Source: a virus
DNA length: 25,618 bases
Direction: 5' to 3' (one strand)
Virus record (IMG/VR): IMGVR_UViG_3300021197_002025
Span: 1 to 25,618 of that record
This document shows, one piece after another, positions 14,023 to 20,400 of this stretch. The translations under genes and the position numbers were made by a program. The notes below the pieces were generated by a model. It had not been told where the DNA came from. It did not search any database and was given only the letters and a program-made list of their open reading frames with translations. Each line of letters starts with the position of its first letter. Positions within the stretch are counted from its first letter, which is position 1.

Positions 14023-15786
14023 TTACCTCGCCACTATTGTTATATTCATTAATCCTCTTGCGTTTTTTGCAGGGGTACCTGATGTTTCAGATCCTACGCC
14101 AACAAATATCATAGATCCTTTATCTAAATTTCCAGTATAAGTTAAATCATTTGTAGCATAATTGGCGTTATTAAATGTATCTGATTGATGAGCTACTTTA
14201 GTTAACGTAATATTTGTATTACTATCATTTGATCTGTTTGCTGTATAAATTGCCAGTGAAAAATCATCACCTGTTACTGAACCACCTCCAGCTGGTCTTA
14301 AAGAACATTGTACCTCAACACCAGATATATCAAAAGGTAATATATAACCCCAGTTCATATCATCTTCAGCTATATCAAAGTTGGCTGTACTAGAAATAGC
14401 TCCTCCAACTGCTTGAGGGTCGTTCCAATTTGAGTTTTGATGTCCTAAATTTCCACCAAAGTATAATGAATTTTGAATCATTGGGTCATCGTTAATATAG
14501 AATGATGCCGCTTTTAAAATGTGCTTTGTTCCTTGGAATGCTGATCCTGTTATTGGTCCATCAACCTCTAGACTAGTTTCTGTACCTACTCCGTGTAATT
14601 CTACAAAGGCTCCAACTCCGGCTGTTATTGTGCTTGTTGCCGAGGCAGATATATTAGATCCTGCTGAAGATGTTACGTGACCATCGAACCTTGTTTTACC
14701 TGTAATTTGATGAGTATCATTTGCTGCTGAATTTCCTGCAGTAAGATCATTAGCTGTAGTAATATCTCCAGAAGTATCTACTGAAAAGGCGCCATTAGCA
14801 AGTTTAAATTCATCTGCTATTACTGTTGCGCTTGAGCTTATATCTCCTCTAACATCTAATCTAATTCCGTTAAGAGACTGGGCTGAACCCGATATAAGAA
14901 CTGTACCTGAGCTACCTATGCTTGGGTTAGATGGGTTATGATTTGGAATTAAGTTAATACCTTGACCATTTCCCATTTGAGATATATTAACGGCGCCACC
15001 ATTACCTTCAATATTTATAGCTCCAATAGTAGCCGTAAGATGATTATCTGTGCCGTCATGAAGTATTTTAAAATCAGTGGTGGCACCAGAAGATGGACCC
15101 GTTCCAAAACGAAGTTCAACATTATCTTGTATCCGTATATCATCACCAAATACAATTGGAGATGCATCAGATCCTCGAATTGCACCACCAAATGATGCAG
15201 ATAAAATTGTTCCTTCAAAACTTATATCACCACTTGCACTTATATCACCCTCTACTTGAAGAGCTTTTGTTGGGTTTTCTGTTCCTATACCTGTATTACC
15301 ATCATCGTTAAAGAATGCAAATCCAGAGTAATTATCATTACCTATTTTCATTCCAGCATTACTTATTGCTTGAATAAACGAACCATAATAACCTTGAGTT
15401 GTGTTTGTTCTTACATTTCCACCAATATGAAGTTTCTCTGTTGGGTTGGTTACGTTTATTCCTACGTCACCAGCTGTGTCAATTCTAAGCCTTTCACTAC
15501 CTTCACCTTCTATACTTAAATGATTATCATTTATAATTTCCCAGTCTGAACCACCTCTTCTTAAATGTAGTTTTGCTTGGTGAGTACCAGCGTCCTCATG
15601 TATTTTTATAGCAACGGCTGCACCATTAGCATAAACTTCAAGCTGTTCGCCAGGGCTTTGAGTTCCAATACCAACATCACCTCCAAATACATGTGTTTCT
15701 CCGTTTGCTTGAATATTACCTGAGGCGGTTAAGTGTCTTACTTCTACGGCTGATCCACTGACCAGCACTTTTTTCCAATTAGGCAT
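14023..15786 (-). CDS. Tail fibre protein (587 aa)
   Basis: The N-terminus MPNWKKVLVSGSAVEVRHLT shares its layout with the 653-aa fibre (MASWKKVIVSGSSAEFAHVS), probably the same virion docking module. The shaft includes DVGIGTQSPGEQLEVYANG, DVGINVTNPTEKLHIGGN and NTGIGTENPTKALQVEGDIS units. The C-terminal ~170 residues are non-repetitive and contain LPFDISGVEVQCSLRP, resembling the 732-aa fibre head. The protein ends in beta-rich sequence (GLMNITIVAR). No S74 autoprotease is visible. The start lies downstream of the sister promoter-like element and a 97-nt gap, with GGAG upstream. The gene heads a unit with the 54-aa microprotein, the methyltransferase and the 222-aa protein. Confidence 0.88.
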   Translation of the reverse strand: MPNWKKVLVSGSAVEVRHLTASGNIQANGETHVFGGDVGIGTQSPGEQLEVYANGAAVAIKIHEDAGTHQAKLHLRRGGSDWEIINDNHLSIEGEGSERLRIDTAGDVGINVTNPTEKLHIGGNVRTNTTQGYYGSFIQAISNAGMKIGNDNYSGFAFFNDDGNTGIGTENPTKALQVEGDISASGDISFEGTILSASFGGAIRGSDASPIVFGDDIRIQDNVELRFGTGPSSGATTDFKILHDGTDNHLTATIGAINIEGNGGAVNISQMGNGQGINLIPNHNPSNPSIGSSGTVLISGSAQSLNGIRLDVRGDISSSATVIADEFKLANGAFSVDTSGDITTANDLTAGNSAANDTHQITGKTRFDGHVTSSAGSNISASATSTITAGVGAFVELHGVGTETSLEVDGPITGSAFQGTKHILKAASFYINDDPMIQNSLYFGGNLGHQNSNWNDPQAVGGAISSTANFDIAEDDMNWGYILPFDISGVEVQCSLRPAGGGSVTGDDFSLAIYTANRSNDSNTNITLTKVAHQSDTFNNANYATNDLTYTGNLDKGSMIFVGVGSETSGTPAKNARGLMNITIVAR

Positions 15787-15883
15787 GCATTATATCTCCA
15801 ATTATGGTTGGTTACTCTTGGCGAGCCCACTTCCTTTTCAGGCCAATAATTAATACTATATACAATAAATATAATTTATAAGG
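15787..15883 (-). promoter_or_regulatory. Longest intergenic region (97 nt): putative promoter and leader of the 587-aa fibre
   Basis: This is the largest gap in the window. The sister element TATATTTATTGTA lies at 15873-15861, 74 nt before the fibre ATG, so the leader would be unusually long. The leader contains a GC-rich stretch around 15817-15842 (GGAAGTGGGCTCGCC on the coding strand), unlike its surroundings. A GGAG precedes the ATG. I see no convincing terminator hairpin and no ORF. Confidence 0.5.
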
Positions 15884-16048
15884 TTATTTATTATTGTTTG
15901 CTTCTTGTTTTTGTATTTTTTTATTTTCTTTTTCTATTTGCCTTTCTAATTTTTGAATTATAGAAGCAACAAAAAATGCATCAGAACCTTTTATTTGTGT
16001 ATTATGAATTGCGGCCATTATAAAGCCGTATTCTCTTAAATTAAACAT
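15884..16048 (-). CDS. 54-aa microprotein with C-terminal charged helix
   Basis: The protein begins MFNLREYGFIMAAIHNTQIK and ends in a K/E/Q/N-rich helix (KLERQIEKENKKIQKQEANN). It starts 2 nt after the 62-aa gene, with the Shine-Dalgarno AAAGGAG lying inside that gene's last codons, so it is real and co-translated. Its pattern (I-x5-N/T-x3-GS-x8-IIQKLE) resembles the C-terminal half of the 62-aa protein (LLELIKNSNFGG...AKLQKEY), suggesting an old duplication. It lies 3' of the 653-aa fibre. The function is unknown; a small helical fibre-assembly or regulatory role is possible. Confidence 0.75.
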   Translation of the reverse strand: MFNLREYGFIMAAIHNTQIKGSDAFFVASIIQKLERQIEKENKKIQKQEANNNK

Positions 16049-16050
16049 AA

Positions 16051-16239
16051 CTATTCTCCTTTAATGTATTCTTTTTGAAGTTTTGCTGTGAGATGGTACA
16101 TTGAATCTATCATGTTTCCACCAAAATTAGAATTTTTTATTAATTCTAAAAGTATTGTAATTTCTTCTCTAGATAGTTGAACTAGAGCTATATTAGACTT
16201 TTTTGTCTCTTCTGCTCTGTTCCTTGAAATAATTCCCAT
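16051..16239 (-). CDS. 62-aa conserved phage microprotein (KLQ helical family)
   Basis: The protein begins MGIISRNRAEETKKSNIALV, then LSREEITILLELIKNSNFGG and ends MYHLTAKLQKEYIKGE. The pattern LSxEEIxxLLxxIKxSxFxG...KLQxxY is one I recall from small proteins near tail genes in many phages; their function is not established. It probably forms two helices. It starts 19 nt after the 653-aa fibre stop with AAGGG as Shine-Dalgarno, and the next microprotein follows after 2 nt. Both are part of the 653-aa fibre unit. Confidence 0.8.
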   Translation of the reverse strand: MGIISRNRAEETKKSNIALVQLSREEITILLELIKNSNFGGNMIDSMYHLTAKLQKEYIKGE

Positions 16240-16258
16240 AATAACCCTTTTTATTTTT

Positions 16259-18220
16259 TTAACTAAATATATAAATGTCCTCAGAATCTGTATCTACAAC
16301 CATTAATCCTGCTCGTGATGCTTGATCGGCACCAAAACCAACAGGGTTTCCAGTTGGGGCTCCAGCTGATTGTGAAATTGCAGCAACATGATAATCTGCA
16401 ACAACTGCAGTTGAGTTCCAAGCTGCTTGATCTTCATATGCTAATCCCCATCTTTTTAAAGAATCATCATAAAACATAGAAGTACCAATACCAGCAGCTC
16501 CGGTTTGAACAACAATACCACCGTCTCCAGAAGTTGAACCGCTATTCATAAGTATAAACTGGTCATCTACGTTTAAGTTGGTTACTTGTAGAGATACTAA
16601 ATCTCCAGTTACAGTAAGATCACCAGTAACGGTTGCATCTCCAGTAACGGTTAAAAGACTTCCGTCAAAAGTAAGATTAGCTTCACTATTCATTGCATCT
16701 GTACCAGTTGCAGTTACGATTCTATTGTTTGCGCCGTTTGACATAAAGTCAGAAACGTCTACTGCAATTGCATTTGCAGAGACATCAAGACCAGTACCTA
16801 CGCCAACAGCTAGTGCAGAACCTCCACCACCAGTTAATCCGTTTCCTGCTACAGCGGCTGCTAAAGCATCTGCATCTACACCACCATCTTTAATACTAAT
16901 TGTTCTTGCCGCAGAACCGTTATAGGTAGTGCCTGAATTTAATTGAATTGTTGCATTGTCAACCGTTAAATTATTACTAACATTAGTTGCTGTTCCTGTT
17001 AAATCTCCAACAAAAGCGTTTGCTGTAATAGTACCACTTGCACTTATATTAAGAGAGGCTGTTATATGTGAAGCGTTAAAATCACCGTCTACAGTAAGTC
17101 TACTAAGACCGGCATCAACACCGCCTACTGTAACTAATCTACTACCATCTGTTATCTTAACTGTAGTACGACTACCATCCTCTGCAACATCACCAAAACT
17201 AAGGTCTCCGGCGTTCGAACCAGATATGATTTGTGAACCATGTGCAGAATACGTTCCTGTATTATCTAATGTACTTCCGTCAAAAGTAAGGTTAGCTTCT
17301 GCATTCATTGCATCTGTACCTGTTGCAGTTACGATTCTATTGTTAGATCCATTTGCCATAAAGTCAGAAACATCTACTGCAATTGCATTTGCAGAGACGT
17401 CAATACCTGTACCAGCTCCAACTGCTAAGGCAGATCCACCTCCACCAGTAAGTCCATTACCTGCTACTGCTGCATTTAGTTGGTCTACGTTTACACCAGC
17501 TGCTTTTATAGATATTGTTCTATCTGCTGACCCATTAAACTCAGTTCCACTATTCAATGCTAGTGATGAATTATCTACACTTAAAGTTCCTGTTGTTGAG
17601 TCAGAGCTAATTCCAGTTATACCGGATCCATCACCGACAAAGGAGCCTGATATTGTTGATCCACTGACGATATTTCCAGTTATAGTTGATTCAATATCTA
17701 AATCACCACTGGCAGTAATATTACCTGTTATATTTAATACGGAACCATCAAATGTTGCTTTTGCTTCCGCATTCATTGCGTCTGTACCTGTTGCGGTAAC
17801 AATTCTATTATTAGAACCATTTGCCATAAAGTCAGAAACGTCTACTGCAATTGCATTTGCAGAGACATCAATACCTGTACCAGCACCAACAGCAAGAGTT
17901 CTTGTTGCAGCTATTGTACCTCCTCCAGTTAAACCATCTCCTGCCGTTATTGTAACGCCACTGTGATCGATGTGCTCGTTCGCTACAAAACCACTTAAAT
18001 TATCGTGAACAATAGCACTATCATCAGTAGTTACTGTAGCGGCTGCTGATCCATTATACGTGAAATCTGCTATACCTGTACCATCTGTTAGTGCACCACC
18101 CAAGGTACCTTGTATTGAAGCTGCTGATATTGTGCCAACTACATCAAGGTTACCAGAAGAACTTACGTGAGCAAATTCTGCAGAAGAACCACTAACTATT
18201 ACTTTTTTCCATGAAGCCAT
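16259..18220 (-). CDS. Repeat-rich tail fibre protein (653 aa)
   Basis: The N-terminus MASWKKVIVSGSSAEFAHVS shares the docking module of the 587-aa fibre. The body holds three ~68-residue repeats of the form NGLTGGGGSALAVGAGTGID followed by VSANAIAVDVSDFMANG and NNRIVTATGTDAMNAEA. The second and third are extended by a preceding SVDNSSLALNSGTEFNGSAD-type segment, giving units of about 110 residues. The C-terminal ~110 residues (LQVTNLNVDDQFILMNSGS..., ending IYIFS) are non-repetitive and probably form the tip. Composition is G/A/S/T/N-rich with few K and no C. It is preceded by a 12-mer element and by AAGGG. It resembles trimeric beta-helical fibres, but its place in the tail cannot be assigned. 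Confidence 0.85.
   Translation of the reverse strand: MASWKKVIVSGSSAEFAHVSSSGNLDVVGTISAASIQGTLGGALTDGTGIADFTYNGSAAATVTTDDSAIVHDNLSGFVANEHIDHSGVTITAGDGLTGGGTIAATRTLAVGAGTGIDVSANAIAVDVSDFMANGSNNRIVTATGTDAMNAEAKATFDGSVLNITGNITASGDLDIESTITGNIVSGSTISGSFVGDGSGITGISSDSTTGTLSVDNSSLALNSGTEFNGSADRTISIKAAGVNVDQLNAAVAGNGLTGGGGSALAVGAGTGIDVSANAIAVDVSDFMANGSNNRIVTATGTDAMNAEANLTFDGSTLDNTGTYSAHGSQIISGSNAGDLSFGDVAEDGSRTTVKITDGSRLVTVGGVDAGLSRLTVDGDFNASHITASLNISASGTITANAFVGDLTGTATNVSNNLTVDNATIQLNSGTTYNGSAARTISIKDGGVDADALAAAVAGNGLTGGGGSALAVGVGTGLDVSANAIAVDVSDFMSNGANNRIVTATGTDAMNSEANLTFDGSLLTVTGDATVTGDLTVTGDLVSLQVTNLNVDDQFILMNSGSTSGDGGIVVQTGAAGIGTSMFYDDSLKRWGLAYEDQAAWNSTAVVADYHVAAISQSAGAPTGNPVGFGADQASRAGLMVVDTDSEDIYIFS
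16658..16861 (-). repeat. Copy 3 of the ~0.2-kb fibre repeat
   Basis: It encodes the third NGLTGGGG...TFDGS unit of the 653-aa fibre. It is nearly identical in DNA to copies at 17273-17474 and 17741-17946, with scattered synonymous changes. Confidence 0.8.
17273..17474 (-). repeat. Copy 2 of the ~0.2-kb fibre repeat
   Basis: This is the second unit of the 653-aa fibre. Its similarity to copy 3 extends upstream in the reading direction (about 17475-17590 against 16862-16975), so the duplicated segment was larger than 0.2 kb. Confidence 0.8.
17741..17946 (-). repeat. Copy 1 of the ~0.2-kb fibre repeat
   Basis: This is the first unit of the 653-aa fibre. The GTGIDVSANAIAVDVSDFMA core is shared with the other copies, and the flank (GGGTIAATRTLAVG) has diverged. 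Confidence 0.75.
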
Positions 18221-18252
18221 TTATTTTCCCTTTTTATTTTCCTAATGTATCA

Positions 18253-18264
18253 TATATAAATATA
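18253..18264 (-). promoter_or_regulatory. Intergenic 12-mer TATATTTATATA upstream of the 653-aa fibre
   Basis: This copy lies in the 56-nt gap after the 117-aa gene, 32 nt before the fibre ATG, with AAGGG as Shine-Dalgarno between them. Confidence 0.6.
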
Positions 18265-18276
18265 ATTTTAAAAGTT

Positions 18277-18630
18277 TTAATTTCCGTCTCCGAGATAAAA
18301 TATTGATTGACTATAATATATACCTCCTTCAACTGCTGTTGGAGCACTATCTGGGGCTCCTAAAACAACAATTCCTTCTGAATTTACTTTAAGCTTTTCT
18401 ACGTCTCCTCCAATTTGATCCATTGCTATTACAAACGGACTAGTAGATACCGAACTAGATAATATAAAACTTCCAGAAACCACTACACCGGAATCTGCGT
18501 TAAGATTTAGTGATGCCGTTGCTGAAATAAGAAAAGATTCAATTGACGCAGATGTAAATGCAACTTGTTCGTTGTTTGAGCCTGAGAATTGAATTACTCC
18601 TGATGTTGGTATTATTCTAATATCAGCCAT
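18277..18630 (-). CDS. Small fibre-associated protein (117 aa)
   Basis: The protein begins MADIRIIPTSGVIQFSGSNN and is S/T/V/I/G-rich, with strand-like repeats such as SATASLNLNADSGVVVSGSF. The C-terminal part (LKVNSEGIVVLGAPDSAPTA, then VEGGIYYSQSIFYLGDG) resembles short tail-tip proteins of marine phages. Its start follows the 585-aa fibre stop by one nucleotide (TAGCATG), so it is probably coupled to that gene. It is the last gene of the 1364-585-117 unit. It is most likely a short fibre or fibre-tip protein, with no defined function. Confidence 0.75.
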   Translation of the reverse strand: MADIRIIPTSGVIQFSGSNNEQVAFTSASIESFLISATASLNLNADSGVVVSGSFILSSSVSTSPFVIAMDQIGGDVEKLKVNSEGIVVLGAPDSAPTAVEGGIYYSQSIFYLGDGN

Positions 18631-18631
18631 G

Positions 18632-20389
18632 CTATTTTATTTTTTCTAGTGGAGCAACATCTTTTCTGGTTCCATGAACAAGAAAAAATGCATTTATTGC
18701 TTTAAAAATTAAATTATTGTTTTTAATAAATATAGCGTTGTCTTTTATTTCTTTAACTATTAGTTTTTGATCTGATCCTATTGGAGTAAGTTGTACTGTT
18801 ATAGACTTTTCGTCTACTAAACCTGTCCATTCTTCTGGCAATGTAATAGTATTGCTGGTAGTTTTTCCCCTATAATACACCGCATGTTCTGGTCCTTCTA
18901 GTACACCGTATCTTAACTTTTTACCGTCTTGAGTAGGGTGAGGAATAACAAATGATTTTACAGCAGCCTCTAGTGTTCCAGTTGTTGTAATGTCTGCGTT
19001 TGAAGTTATTGATCCAGTAACTACTAGTAGTCCTCCTACATGCGTGTTTCCAGTTACATCTAACATTACATCATTTCGAGGCGTAGTTGTTCCAATACCT
19101 AGTCTTGTGTTGTCTGAATTACCGTCCGATGTTGCTGTTATAAAAGAAAATCCTTTTGCAGATAATCTTATCTTTTGTGTTCCGTCATCATATAATAATA
19201 GTCTACCTATTTTTTGATCGGCACTATTTGTACCATATCTAAAAATACCACCCATATGATTACCTGTAGGTCCTTCTAACGTAATGTCGCCTGCTGTCGT
19301 ACTTGATCCACCAATTGTTAGAGATCCTGTAAATTCGTGATTGTCACCAGCATCAAGTACAAATCTTTGTACTGATGTTCCTGTTTGGTCTGCTACACTG
19401 AATATTAAATCTCCACGAACTCCTGTTGCATCAGCACTATGAACAACTGACTTTATGGATGCTGCTTCTCCAGTTATCCTATCGTTAAATCCTTCACCAA
19501 CAGCAGTTGAGCCTGATTCAGCTACAAATCTTAGAGATCCTATAACATCGCCTACTTGAGGTAAAGCATTAAATCCGTTTGCTTCTGCTTTTTCTAATAT
19601 TGCGTTTTGGTCTTGGGGTCTTTGAGCTTGAAAAAATGTTACTGCAGCTTCATCATTTGCAAAAATAGCTGAAGGAAAGACTGAATTCATCATTCTCTTG
19701 TCTACTACAGCCCCTCTAGAATATCTTAATACAAATTCACTACCTGTTGCAGCTGTTTCTGAATCTTTATTAAAGCTTTCAATGTTTCCGTCTTCATTTA
19801 TCTTAAGACCTTTTCTTTTACCTTTTGTTTGAAATTGTGCTTGTTTTACAACGGCATCAAACTCAGATTGCGGATCATCTGTATTAAATCCAATTCGACC
19901 ACTTTCTGAAACATATAGTGAAGACGTATAGCCACCACTACCAGATATTTCTAAGGCTATATTAAATGACCCTGGCACCGCTCTTAATCTAACTTTTTCT
20001 CTGTCATCTTCAAAATCACCGTTGGAAGGATCAGTTTCTGTAGATTCAAAAAATGATATTAATCCTTCTTTAATAGATATAGGTTTGCCGTCTGGTCCTG
20101 AAACAAATACGTCTCGGGTTTGAACAGTTCCATCTACTTCAAGAAGAGACTGTGGAGTAGTTGTTGATATTCCTATATTACCAGACGAAGAGATAAAAAA
20201 TGGAGTTGCGTCTGCTGTTAAGTTAGGGTTTAAAGTTCCACTTGGTTGGTTTATCGAAATACTTCCGTCAGTGCTTCCATTTCCACCAATTACAAATGAA
20301 TAGCTTCCAGTTGTTTGGCTATAAAAAAACGGCTCTGGATATCCTTCAGAGAAGTTTGTAATAAATATAGATCCTAAAATATTATTCAT
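18632..20389 (-). CDS. Tail fibre protein with LEGPEHAVYYRGK C-terminal domain (585 aa)
   Basis: Shaft repeats include NIGISTTTPQSLLEVDGTVQ, RIGFNTDDPQSEFDAVV and RLGIGTTTPRNDVMLDVTGN. The C-terminal domain (about 473-585) begins AAVKSFVIPHPTQDGKKLRY and contains GVLEGPEHAVYYRGK. I recall this KSFxIxHP...EGPEHxVYxRG module at the ends of many phage and giant-virus fibre proteins, where it is usually of unknown function. The final ~60 residues are more hydrophobic and basic. There is a strong Shine-Dalgarno (AAAGGAG), and the gene starts 11 nt after the 1364-aa gene. A role as a receptor-binding or connecting fibre is inferred. Confidence 0.85.
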   Translation of the reverse strand: MNNILGSIFITNFSEGYPEPFFYSQTTGSYSFVIGGNGSTDGSISINQPSGTLNPNLTADATPFFISSSGNIGISTTTPQSLLEVDGTVQTRDVFVSGPDGKPISIKEGLISFFESTETDPSNGDFEDDREKVRLRAVPGSFNIALEISGSGGYTSSLYVSESGRIGFNTDDPQSEFDAVVKQAQFQTKGKRKGLKINEDGNIESFNKDSETAATGSEFVLRYSRGAVVDKRMMNSVFPSAIFANDEAAVTFFQAQRPQDQNAILEKAEANGFNALPQVGDVIGSLRFVAESGSTAVGEGFNDRITGEAASIKSVVHSADATGVRGDLIFSVADQTGTSVQRFVLDAGDNHEFTGSLTIGGSSTTAGDITLEGPTGNHMGGIFRYGTNSADQKIGRLLLYDDGTQKIRLSAKGFSFITATSDGNSDNTRLGIGTTTPRNDVMLDVTGNTHVGGLLVVTGSITSNADITTTGTLEAAVKSFVIPHPTQDGKKLRYGVLEGPEHAVYYRGKTTSNTITLPEEWTGLVDEKSITVQLTPIGSDQKLIVKEIKDNAIFIKNNNLIFKAINAFFLVHGTRKDVAPLEKIK

Positions 20390-20400
20390 TTTTATCTCCT

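Noticed and set aside
15787-15883. tRNA or other structured RNA gene
   Set aside because: The 97-nt region was checked for cloverleaf stems and an anticodon arm; no consistent pairing was found by eye.
16658-17946. CRISPR-like array
   Set aside because: The repeats are 0.2 kb, in frame, inside a coding sequence and irregularly spaced. They are fibre shaft repeats.
16578-17966. Long open frames on the plus strand opposite the 653-aa fibre gene
   Set aside because: They are antisense to a highly repetitive, A/G/T-biased gene, give P/V/A/S-rich low-complexity protein, and have no Shine-Dalgarno. They are a by-product of the repeat codon pattern.
9495-20389. S74-type intramolecular chaperone domains at fibre C-termini
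   Set aside because: VGIGTTSPxEKLxV repeats often precede such domains in other phages, but no serine-lysine autoprotease motif or typical C-terminal chaperone region is visible in any of the fibres here.
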